6,567 nt of DNA, from positions 1 through 6,567 of the forward strand of contig DYMC01000133.1 in the NCBI GenBank assembly GCA_020721745.1, given 5' to 3'. Made by a program: the position numbers and the translations under genes. The notes below the pieces were generated by a model. It had not been told where the DNA came from and did no database searches. It saw only the letters and a program-made list of their open reading frames with translations. The stretch's first letter is position 1. Each line of letters opens with the position of its first letter. Shown here piece by piece: positions 1-5,229 of the stretch. The DNA comes from Lentisphaera sp. (GTDB lineage: Bacteria > Verrucomicrobiota > Lentisphaeria > Victivallales > GWF2-50-93).

Positions 1-140
1 AAATTCATGGATTGTCTCCCTTTCTCACTCCACAGACACTAGTCTGATCCCCTCGACGCTCGCCCCCTTACGGATTATTGCGCACAAAATATTGTTTTAA
101 GCCCCATATTTCAAGCCGTCGTCACAGATTTTCATAGATA
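1..140. other. left edge, no gene seen
   Basis: No open frame of convincing length or composition crosses this stretch on either strand, and no clear promoter or terminator was recognised. It lies beyond the 3' end of the minus-strand operon and its flanking palindromic element. Confidence 0.5.
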
Positions 141-262
141 GAGCCAATTGCAAAACTCCGGACGCGCAAGCGCGTCCCTCCATTTCTACGCCGATTTTTC
201 GCGAAAATCGGCGTGGAGGGGCATGCTTGCCATGCCCGCGAAAGGAGTTTTGCAATTACCTC
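141..262 (+). repeat. 122-bp palindromic repeat element, copy 1
   Basis: The ends are 19-bp near-perfect terminal inverted repeats: GAGCCAATTGCAAAACTCC at the left, and at the right the complement of GAGGTAATTGCAAAACTCC (17 of 19 identical; the inner 14 bp are perfect, 146-159 and 244-257). Inside are three hairpins in order: GGACGCG/CGCGTCC (160-177), ACGCCGATTTT/AAAATCGGCGT (188-214) and GGGCATG/CATGCCC (219-237). It sits 40 bp beyond the stop of the minus-strand membrane-protein gene and could act as a 3' processing or weak termination structure. It has no coding capacity for a transposase, so it is a MITE-, REP- or ERIC-like element. A second copy with an inverted core lies at 3726-3847. 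Confidence 0.9.
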
Positions 263-302
263 AGATAAATATTGGAAGTTTTGGGGGCAGATACCGAAAA
301 CA

Positions 303-908
303 TCAATACACTTCTGTAAGGGTATATTTATTTTGTGGATTTTCAAAAATTTTGAAGGTTATTATGTTTAACGCTGCATCTTTGCAGGCAACAGTGTATA
401 AAGGATATTTAGGATTTTTTTCAGTAGAAACAACTTCAATACCTCCGCTGATGTCTGCTGATTTTATTTTGTGAAGTCCACTTTCTTTAAGGAACGGCGG
501 AAGATGTTTTGGCCAATATTGTTCAATCGCGTTCGCCCCGCCGCTTAAATATGCGGTTCCAATCTCCTCAACGAAATTTTTCAAATCCTTAGGTGGCTCA
601 GGAAGTATTAATTTGTCCGCTGCCTTTTTCTGGATTTTTGTTTCATTGAACAAGAGGTTTGCGGCAAGTTTAATGTCGAGAAAAACAATCAGAACCAGAA
701 CAGCGCAGGATATTGCGTATTTCGCGTAACGCTGAATTCCGTTCCGCCGCGGTTCCGCGATTCGTTCTTCCCATTCCTTTTTATTGTCAACTGATTTTTC
801 GCAAAACTCCGAATATTTTCTTTTGCGTTCCAGTTCATTTTTTTTCTCAGCCTCGTAGCGGCGGCGAGACATATCTTTATTCAGATTTCTCAATTCATTT
901 ATTGACAT
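303..908 (-). CDS. small single-span membrane protein, function unknown
   Basis: A 201-residue protein of no family I recognise. The first ~60 residues are highly charged and probably helical (runs of Arg, Lys and Glu, possibly coiled coil). A single hydrophobic segment follows at about residues 62-79 (KYAISCAVLVLIVFLD). The remaining ~115 residues form a soluble region containing PEPPKDL near residue 103. The basic residues just before the span suggest the N terminus is cytoplasmic and the C-terminal domain outside. The ATG at 908 is preceded by GGAAGGA with a 6-nt spacer, a good ribosome-binding site. The gene starts 27 bp after the stop of the prepilin-like gene on the same strand, so the two probably form an operon, and it may be a membrane partner or assembly factor for that pseudopilin. 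The start and reading frame are well supported; the function is not. Confidence 0.75.
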   Translation of the reverse strand: MSINELRNLNKDMSRRRYEAEKKNELERKRKYSEFCEKSVDNKKEWEERIAEPRRNGIQRYAKYAISCAVLVLIVFLDIKLAANLLFNETKIQKKAADKLILPEPPKDLKNFVEEIGTAYLSGGANAIEQYWPKHLPPFLKESGLHKIKSADISGGIEVVSTEKNPKYPLYTVACKDAALNIITFKIFENPQNKYTLTEVY

Positions 909-935
909 TGTGTGTCCTTCCTTTTTTTTCTTTGC
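909..935 (-). promoter_or_regulatory. ribosome-binding site in the operon junction
   Basis: The 27-nt gap between the prepilin-like gene and the membrane-protein gene reads, on the minus strand, as a purine-rich stretch with GGAAGGA six bases before the ATG at 908. It leaves no room for a separate promoter and supports co-transcription. Confidence 0.6.
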
Positions 936-1850
936 TTAAAACGGATCAAAAAGACTGTTGTCCTGAGGCCCGAACCAGCCCAAATTTTGCTTTTCCCAGT
1001 CGGAATCGTTCGAGAAGGACATTTTTTCGCTGGAGATATGTCCGTCGCAGTAGGACACATTTGCCGATTTTATATGTCTGAAGTGGATTGTCGGCCATGC
1101 AAGCCCCCATCCGGGAACAGAAACTTTCCCAAATACATAGTAAGGGGATTGCGTGAAAGAGTTTTCGGCAAGCCTGCCGGATGACGTGTGGTTGCCGGCA
1201 CTATTCACTTCGCATGCGGAATCGGCAAACATTATTGTTCCTGTGGGATTTTTTATCATGCTTGTTGTCAATCCTTCCTGGTTGGATTCCAACGACCATG
1301 GATTATCAACGAAATACATTTTCGAGCCGATTCCTGCGTTATATCCATAGCCTCCTCCGCCTTTTTCATACGCCGGCAAGTCGAAATTCACTTTTTTTTC
1401 AAGGACGGGACATTTTTTTGCCTCGGCGCATTCTCCCATATATGGATATAAAGCGGATTTTGTGAAATCAAAATTTTCCGAGTAGTCCGCACTGCTGCGT
1501 TTCCCGTGCCATCTGGTCAAATTCGCAGCGGTCATATCCTCTGCGGAGGCCACAAATTTGCCGTAATCCTCGCAGTAAAGCATGTTGGCCTTGCTGATAG
1601 TGGAAATATTATTGGAGCAACTTGTTTTGCGTGCCGTTTCCTTAGCTGTGATCAAGGCGGGAGCCGTCATGAGCATAAGCAATGATATTATCCCCATCAC
1701 CACAAGCAATTCTATCAGGGTAAATTGCGAAATCCGCAATTTAACGTTTTTTTGTGGTTCAGGATTTTTCCCGTAGAATACTTTTTCCCTGTCCGACGCT
1801 GGGCGGGGGTTCGAACTTGGTCTTTCGTTTTTTATTGCGGCGCGGTGCAT
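936..1850 (-). CDS. prepilin-like protein with H-x9-DG motif (type II secretion/pseudopilin class)
   Basis: A 304-residue protein with a type IV prepilin N-terminal signature, FTLIELLVVMGIISLLML, beginning at residue 43 with the conserved Glu at +5 (E47). The hydrophobic helix runs to about residue 66 and is followed by the usual cysteine-containing stretch (TSCSNN). Near the C terminus H259 and D269-G270 (RHIKSANVSYCDG) form the H-x9-DG motif of prepilin-processing-associated proteins. Such proteins are normally cleaved and methylated by a prepilin peptidase and anchored in, or extracted from, the inner membrane; many paralogues are typical of Lentisphaerota and Planctomycetota. I chose the ATG at 1850 because AAAGGAGAG lies about 5 nt upstream; an in-frame ATG at 1883 would add 11 residues but lacks such a site. 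Two features are odd: the basic leader is long (42 residues), and residue -1 is Gln instead of the usual Gly. It is the first gene of a two-gene operon. Confidence 0.9.
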   Translation of the reverse strand: MHRAAIKNERPSSNPRPASDREKVFYGKNPEPQKNVKLRISQFTLIELLVVMGIISLLMLMTAPALITAKETARKTSCSNNISTISKANMLYCEDYGKFVASAEDMTAANLTRWHGKRSSADYSENFDFTKSALYPYMGECAEAKKCPVLEKKVNFDLPAYEKGGGGYGYNAGIGSKMYFVDNPWSLESNQEGLTTSMIKNPTGTIMFADSACEVNSAGNHTSSGRLAENSFTQSPYYVFGKVSVPGWGLAWPTIHFRHIKSANVSYCDGHISSEKMSFSNDSDWEKQNLGWFGPQDNSLFDPF

Positions 1851-1880
1851 TTTTTCTCTCCTTTTTTTGTGTTGCGCGCA

Positions 1881-1928
1881 CAAAATAAAACTGCCGGCAG
1901 TCGTCCTTTGCAGGAAGACTGCCGGCAG
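1881..1928 (-). terminator. terminator-like hairpin in the prepilin leader (attenuator or terminator)
   Basis: Perfect 12-bp arms CTGCCGGCAGTC (1891-1902) and GACTGCCGGCAG (1917-1928) are extended by an inner TCCT/AGGA stem across one mismatch, closing a TTGC loop. Read on the minus strand, the stem is followed at once by TTTTATTTT, the form of an intrinsic terminator. No minus-strand gene is visible to its right in this window, and the prepilin-like start codon is only about 30 nt downstream, so it may attenuate transcription into the operon. Each arm also contains the perfect 10-bp palindrome CTGCCGGCAG, so a pair of operator sites is an alternative. Confidence 0.65.
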
Positions 1929-2012
1929 CTTTAAGGCTGTCCTAAGAGTCCCTTGCGCGGAGACCGCCCGGATATTGCTCCCTTTGCCGAGGTCTGGCTC
2001 TTGGATATATTG

Positions 2013-2044
2013 CGATTTAATGATTGGGCGATTGAGTGATCGAA
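2013..2044 (+). repeat. four degenerate 8-bp tandem repeats
   Basis: Consecutive octamers CGATTTAA, TGATTGGG, CGATTGAG and TGATCGAA share the core YGATY. They are immediately followed by the palindrome GATTTATAAATC. The unit is too degenerate and too short for a firm role; it may be a decayed tandem array or a cluster of protein-binding sites. Confidence 0.5.
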
Positions 2045-2213
2045 GATTTATAAATCGTCAAATCACCAGACCCCCAGATCGGTAAACCACAAAATCCAAA
2101 TACAGTGGCGCGACCGCCTCCGGATTGCACGGAGTTCCCGACAAAAAGAAAATTACGGGCGGCTACTATAATCGCGGAGTGGAGGAATTCAAGTCGGAGT
2201 TCAAAAAATTGTC

Positions 2214-2247
2214 GGAGTTCAGTAAAATGACGGGTTTACTGAACTCC
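2214..2247 (+). repeat. 13-bp-stem hairpin with ATGACGGG loop
   Basis: Perfect arms GGAGTTCAGTAAA (2214-2226) and TTTACTGAACTCC (2235-2247) close an 8-nt loop, ATGACGGG. The same loop, on the opposite strand, is closed by a related but compensated stem at 6262-6302. It lies about 80 bp upstream of the AlbA_2 gene. There is no T tract on either side, so it is not an intrinsic terminator. Confidence 0.8.
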
Positions 2248-2272
2248 TACCTGCGGCGGGCCGCCCCCCGGC

Positions 2273-2300
2273 TTGAAAATCAATCCCATCGGTATATCTT
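2273..2300 (+). promoter_or_regulatory. candidate sigma-70-type promoter for the AlbA_2 gene
   Basis: TTGAAA (2273-2278) is followed after 16 bp by TATCTT (2295-2300), about 28 bp before the ATG at 2328. The match to consensus is moderate. No other -35/-10 pair in the preceding 100 bp looked better. Confidence 0.3.
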
Positions 2301-2327
2301 CTCCAGCATAAAGAGAACCCTTATCCT

Positions 2328-3611
2328 ATGCCTCTCAAGCTTGGAACAGACTGGCGCTCGATAATCTACCGTGGATTCGAGTCGGAGGAGCTCGACTACA
2401 AGGCCGCTCAGAACTGGCTCAAGCTCAGCCGCCAGGGCAGGGCCAAGTTCGCACGCCACTGCATGGCGCTGGCAAACAGCAATGGCGGCTATCTTGTGGT
2501 GGGCGTCGGCGAGGACAGATCCGGCAGACCATGCGTATACACTGGACTTTCCGAGCAGCAGGCCAGATCATTCGATCCCACCGATGTGGGAAACTTCATC
2601 AACCGCTTCGCCGACCCCGCGGTTGACTTCGACATCGAACGCCCGGTGATTGACGGACGCCGCTATGTCGTCTTCGTCGTCAGGAGATTCTCCCTCATCC
2701 CCCACGTCTGCTGCGCGTCGTGCGAGTCGGAGCTGCAGCAGGGGTTCTTCTACATACGGACTGTTGATGCCGCGAGCCGTCCGGCCTACAAGGCGTCCGA
2801 GGTCCACGAGCTCGTCCAGCGGGCCCTGCGCAACCAGCGCGAGCACCTGGGAAGGATGCTCAGGGGAATCCTCTACGAGAACAGGAAGAGCCTGGAGCCC
2901 AGTGCCAAAATACAGCTCTCCGAGCAGCTCGAGGCATCAAGGTCGTGCTTCCAGAAGCTGAGCCGCGAATACAATTGGAGGCCCGGCGCGACCTGGGACA
3001 TATCCGTGTTCCCTCCCGAGTTCGTCCAGGACAGGTTCTCCCTGTCGGAAATCCAGGATTGCGTCGGCAAGTCCTACGCCAATCCCATAGGCTCGCCATT
3101 CTTCGACCCGGACAATGCGGACGAGAGCTATTTCACCAACGTCTCCCTCAGGGTTGTGTCGAGGAATTCCGCCTCTTTCATACAGGTATTCTCCAACGGC
3201 CTCATGCACTATCAGAAGACCTTCCCGCCGGAAAACGGCGGCTTTGAATACAGCCAGCTCCTCAGATTCGTGATGGACAGCATGCTCTTCATTGGAAAAT
3301 ACTACTATGAACTGGGATACACGGACGAGCTCTTCAGCGTCATGTTCAAGGGCGCAGGCATGGAGAACGCGATCCTGGTTCCGCCAAAGGCCGGCGAGAC
3401 TGGAAGAAAAAGAAGCCAGCGCTCCTTCGTGTGCAGAATACCGGACATCCAGGTCAGAATTCAGAGATCGGCCGCCGACCTCATGAGCGGAACGACCGAG
3501 CACTCGTCGCGTATTTTCAAGGAGATATGCGAGAGATTCAACTTCCCCCAGGGACAGCATGGCTCCCTCGACGACTCGATCTCGAACTACATCAAGAAGG
3601 GCACGTTTTGA
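2328..3611 (+). CDS. Schlafen/AlbA_2-type putative nucleic-acid-binding protein
   Basis: A 427-residue cytoplasmic protein. Residues ~10-150 match the AlbA_2 (Schlafen AlbA-like) domain in layout: an acidic opening ESEELDYKAA (18-27), then ALANSNGGYLVVGVGED (47-63), then a strand motif QGFFYIRT followed by ASEVHELVQRAL. Bacterial members of this family are often annotated as DNA-binding or transcriptional regulators, and the eukaryotic Schlafen core is an RNase or tRNase built around acidic residues; E18, E20, E21 and D23 could play that part, but this is inference. Residues ~165-427 have no domain I recognise: no winged helix, ATPase or membrane span is evident. The start is the only sensible ATG; the upstream AAAGAGA is a weak ribosome site with a long spacer. 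Codon third positions are strongly G/C, unlike the prepilin genes to the left. The gene stands alone, flanked by repeats on both sides, which hints at acquisition by transfer. A role in defence is possible but not shown. Confidence 0.85.
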   Translation: MPLKLGTDWRSIIYRGFESEELDYKAAQNWLKLSRQGRAKFARHCMALANSNGGYLVVGVGEDRSGRPCVYTGLSEQQARSFDPTDVGNFINRFADPAVDFDIERPVIDGRRYVVFVVRRFSLIPHVCCASCESELQQGFFYIRTVDAASRPAYKASEVHELVQRALRNQREHLGRMLRGILYENRKSLEPSAKIQLSEQLEASRSCFQKLSREYNWRPGATWDISVFPPEFVQDRFSLSEIQDCVGKSYANPIGSPFFDPDNADESYFTNVSLRVVSRNSASFIQVFSNGLMHYQKTFPPENGGFEYSQLLRFVMDSMLFIGKYYYELGYTDELFSVMFKGAGMENAILVPPKAGETGRKRSQRSFVCRIPDIQVRIQRSAADLMSGTTEHSSRIFKEICERFNFPQGQHGSLDDSISNYIKKGTF

Positions 3612-3640
3612 ACGCGTGATGCCTGCCCGTCCGGCGTTCA
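3609..3640 (+). other. stem-loop at the stop of the AlbA_2 gene
   Basis: Arms TGAACGC (3609-3615, including the stop codon) and GCGTTCA (3634-3640) form a 7-bp stem with an 18-nt loop. There is no T tract afterwards, so it is at best a factor-dependent terminator or a 3'-end stabiliser. Confidence 0.35.
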
Positions 3641-3654
3641 GCGCCTATGTAAGA

Positions 3655-3672
3655 GTTCAGTGAATATTTACG
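3655..3672 (+). repeat. CAGTGAATATTTAC repeat, copy 1
   Basis: GTTCAGTGAATATTTACG lies 44 bp after the AlbA_2 stop. The 14-bp core CAGTGAATATTTAC (3658-3671) recurs at 3937-3950 and 6289-6302, and in reverse at 6262-6275. This copy is followed by a GC-rich partly palindromic stretch that leads to the second palindromic element. Confidence 0.8.
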
Positions 3673-3725
3673 CGTCTGCCATCCTCGCCAGCTCTCTCTC
3701 CGCAGGGGAGGGCGGGCAGCTACTC

Positions 3726-3847
3726 GAGCCAATTGCAAAACTCCTTTCGCGGGCATGGCAAGCATGCCCCTCCACGCCGATTTTTGCGAAAAATCGGCGT
3801 AAAAATGGAGGGACGCGCTTGCGCGTCCGGAGTTTTGCAATTACCTC
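3726..3847 (-). repeat. 122-bp palindromic repeat element, copy 2 (core inverted)
   Basis: It has the same 19-bp ends as copy 1 in the same left-right order (GAGCC left, ACCTC right) around perfect 14-bp inverted repeats (3731-3744 and 3829-3842). The interior is the reverse complement of copy 1: the GGGCATG hairpin comes first, then ACGCCGATTTTT/AAAAATCGGCGT, then GGACGCG/CGCGTCC. The distance between the perfect arms is the same (112 bp overall). It lies downstream of the AlbA_2 gene, as copy 1 lies downstream of the prepilin operon, so both occupy 3'-end positions. Confidence 0.9.
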
Positions 3848-3973
3848 ACTCTTGAATATCGGCGACCAAACATATATATTGCTGAAATCATGTAATAGCA
3901 TCCACACAAGTCAGGTATGGGGTAAGGGCAGGAGTCCAGTGAATATTTACGGCATGGGACGCATGCCGGCTCC
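3848..3973. other. short noncoding spacer with a hairpin
   Basis: No gene is seen. It contains the second CAGTGAATATTTAC copy and, directly after it, a hairpin CGGCATG (3950-3956) / CATGCCG (3962-3968) with a 5-nt loop. Confidence 0.5.
3937..3950 (+). repeat. CAGTGAATATTTAC repeat, copy 2
   Basis: An exact match to 3658-3671 in the same orientation, extended to 15 bp by the following G. The two copies flank a ~265-bp segment that contains the inverted-core palindromic element. Confidence 0.8.
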
Positions 3974-4247
3974 TTGAACCTAGAAAAAGCAGTTGAAAAT
4001 CGCGTTTCTACTTAAGTTTATGATAATTAAGTTGTTATATTTTTTGATCCGTCAACCTTTTGGGTTGACGACTTTTTTGCGATTTTCAACCCCATCGGGG
4101 TTGGCCGCATTTGCCACATCTATCCCGAGCGCCTATTGGCCTCGGGATCTTCGACTTCGTTGGCTGCGACTTGCAGTAGTTACTACAGCTTCATCTTGCC
4201 GCCTCGTATCTGCGGTAAATGCGGCCAACTGCTTAATTTAGGTTGAA
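3974..4247 (+). repeat. 274-bp nested inverted-repeat element before crcB
   Basis: The outer 22-bp ends (3974-3995 and 4226-4247) are inverted repeats matching at about 18 of 22 positions. Nested within are GTTGAAAATCGC (3992-4003) pairing with 4079-4090; CGTCAACC/GGTTGACG (4050-4070); CAACCCC/GGGGTTG (4087-4103); TTGGCCGCATTTGCC (4101-4115) pairing with 4214-4228 at 14 of 15; and ATCCCGAG/CTCGGGAT (4122-4148). There is no coding capacity. The right end touches the crcB ribosome-binding site, so most of it may be transcribed as the crcB leader. Either a MITE-like element or a large structured 5' leader would fit. Confidence 0.75.
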
Positions 4248-4251
4248 GGGA
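4245..4251 (+). promoter_or_regulatory. crcB ribosome-binding site deciding the start
   Basis: GAAGGGA lies 9 nt before the ATG at 4261. It overlaps the right terminal repeat of the 274-bp element. An in-frame TTG at 4243 lies upstream of this site and would be an unlikely start. Confidence 0.5.
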
Positions 4252-4260
4252 ATTGCTGAT

Positions 4261-4659
4261 ATGACAAATCCTATTGCAATGTCATTTTTCGTCGGGCTTG
4301 GCGGATTCGCCGGGTCGCTGTCCAGGTACGGGCTCAGCCTCGCATTGCAGAGATTCTCGATCTCGTGGCCGCTTGGCACCCTCGCCGCCAACGTCCTCGG
4401 ATGCTTTGCCATCGGCCTCGTAACCGGGTTTTCTGAGCGCGGGGAACTCATGTCTCCCGGGCTGCGTCTGGTCCTGGCCACCGGATTCTGCGGGGGATTC
4501 ACCACAATGTCCTCGATGATATACGAGACGGCCCAGATGTTTGGCGACGGCGAATACATGCACGCAGGGTTCTATACCGGCGGCAGCTTCGTCCTCTCGA
4601 TGGCCGCCTTCGCCGCAGGCGTCATGATCGTAAGAATGGTATTGAAAACAGGAGGATGA
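4261..4659 (+). CDS. crcB: fluoride ion channel Fluc/CrcB
   Basis: A 132-residue inner-membrane protein of usual CrcB length with four predicted transmembrane helices. Fluc proteins form dual-topology dimers that let fluoride leave the cytoplasm passively. Visible family motifs are GGFAGSLSRY (14-23), GTLAANVLG (39-47, with the conserved Asn44) and GFCGGFTT (75-82, the helix-break and central sodium-site region). The family consensus then continues FSTF, the pore-lining Phe pair; here it reads MSSM, so both phenylalanines are methionines (M83, M86). A single crcB gene is present, consistent with a homodimer. The stop overlaps the ATG at 4656, and the next gene's ribosome site lies inside the crcB end, so the two are translationally coupled. 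Codon third positions are G/C-rich. No fluoride riboswitch was found upstream. Confidence 0.93.
   Translation: MTNPIAMSFFVGLGGFAGSLSRYGLSLALQRFSISWPLGTLAANVLGCFAIGLVTGFSERGELMSPGLRLVLATGFCGGFTTMSSMIYETAQMFGDGEYMHAGFYTGGSFVLSMAAFAAGVMIVRMVLKTGG
4650..4655 (+). promoter_or_regulatory. strong ribosome-binding site for the DUF190 gene
   Basis: AGGAGG lies within the last codons of crcB, 6 nt before the ATG at 4662. An ATG at 4656 directly abuts this site and would have no spacer, so 4662 is the better start. Confidence 0.65.
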
Positions 4660-4661
4660 AA

Positions 4662-5018
4662 ATGGAGAAACAGAAGGATGCCAAGCTGCTCAGAATTTTC
4701 ATCGGCGAGGCGGACAAGCATGGCCACACCCCCCTCTACGAGGTGATAGTCAAGGAGGCGCGCAGGCTCGGGCTGGCCGGGGCGACCACCTGGCGCGGAA
4801 TCCTCGGATTCGGCGCCAGCAGCAGAATCCGAACAAGCAAAGTGCTCGACCTCTCCACCGACCTGCCACTCGTCGTCGAAATAGCAGACATCGAGGAGAA
4901 GATAGACAAATTCATCCCCATCCTGCACGACCTCTTCGAAAAATCCCGATGCGGAGGCCTGGTAACCATCGAAAACGTCAAGGTCATCAAATACCTCCAT
5001 GGCACTGAAGAGGAATAG
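4662..5018 (+). CDS. DUF190 family protein, crcB partner
   Basis: A 118-residue soluble protein matching the DUF190 family over its full length: KLLRIFIGE (8-16), PLYEVIVKEARRLGLAGATT (24-43), RGILGFGASSRIRTSK (45-60), LPLVVEIAD (68-76) and GLVTIENVKV near the C terminus. The fold is thought to be ferredoxin-like and related to PII signal proteins. Members are repeatedly found beside crcB, and a role in sensing or modulating fluoride transport has been suggested but not established as far as I know. It starts 2 nt after the crcB stop, sharing its ribosome site with the crcB end, so the two should be co-expressed. An in-frame ATG at 4656 would add two residues. A small GCCGC/GCGGC stem after the stop lacks a T tract and is not a clear terminator. 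Confidence 0.92.
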   Translation: MEKQKDAKLLRIFIGEADKHGHTPLYEVIVKEARRLGLAGATTWRGILGFGASSRIRTSKVLDLSTDLPLVVEIADIEEKIDKFIPILHDLFEKSRCGGLVTIENVKVIKYLHGTEEE

Positions 5019-5075
5019 CCGCTTTGCGGCATCAAAACGACTGACCATCCAAAATTTCTCGCGTTTTGTTTCAAC

Positions 5076-5173
5076 TGAGGCAATTGCAAGGTTGCCTTTT
5101 TAAAGGATCGCCAGCCCTATGGCTGGCTCTGATGCCCCGAGCGCGTAAGCGCCTCGGGGCGTTCCAAAGGCAA
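5076..5173 (+). repeat. palindromic cluster upstream of the radical SAM gene
   Basis: It begins with TGAGGCAATTGCAA (5076-5089), nearly the end sequence of the 122-bp element (TGAGGTAATTGCAA). An outer pair TTGCCTTT (5092-5099) and AAAGGCAA (5166-5173) encloses two hairpins: GCCAGCC/GGCTGGC (5110-5127) and GCCCCGAG/CTCGGGGC (5134-5160). There is no coding capacity. It may be a related element family or a structured 5' leader for the downstream gene. Confidence 0.7.
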
Positions 5174-5229
5174 TGAGTAAAATGAACTCAAAAAGTCAGA
5201 TATCCAAACGGAGATGCGAGCGATAATTC

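Larger units (their letters stand above)
1929..2327. other. noncoding divergent intergenic region
   Basis: This is the space between the divergent prepilin operon (minus) and the AlbA_2 gene (plus). It contains four degenerate 8-bp repeats at 2013-2044, the 12-bp palindrome GATTTATAAATC at 2045-2056, a small CTCCG/CGGAG hairpin at 2118-2134, an 11-bp direct repeat GTCGGAGTTCA (2193-2203 and 2211-2221) and the hairpin at 2214-2247. I see no convincing gene here. Any promoter for the minus-strand operon should lie here, but I could not identify one with a good -35/-10 pair. Confidence 0.6.

Noticed and set aside
148..474. Plus-strand frame starting in palindromic copy 1, and its twin on the minus strand at 3592-3840
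   Set aside because: Both begin with the same peptide (MQNSGRASASLHFYADFS) only because the repeat cores are inverted copies. Beyond the repeat the two diverge into antisense of other genes.
2125..2364. 79-codon plus-strand frame before the AlbA_2 gene
   Set aside because: It begins at a TTG, overlaps the AlbA_2 start, and runs through the 2214-2247 hairpin and a direct repeat. Its composition does not look like a conserved protein.
2937..3560. 207-codon minus-strand frame inside the AlbA_2 gene
   Set aside because: It is the antisense shadow of a G/C-rich coding sequence. The plus frame carries a recognisable domain, and this one shows none.
3726..4247. Integron attC sites
   Set aside because: The palindromes are of suitable size and lie after genes, but the ends lack the GTTRRRY/RYYYAAC core sites, and no integrase gene is present in the window.
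3950..4260. Fluoride (crcB-type) riboswitch upstream of crcB
   Set aside because: I looked for the conserved GATGG-type start, the AACCGCC-like segment and the later GATGGCTCC-like segment and did not find them in the right order. The leader is instead filled by nested inverted repeats.
5018..5031. Terminator after the DUF190 gene
   Set aside because: The GCCGC/GCGGC stem is only 5 bp and is followed by ATCAAAACG instead of a T tract.
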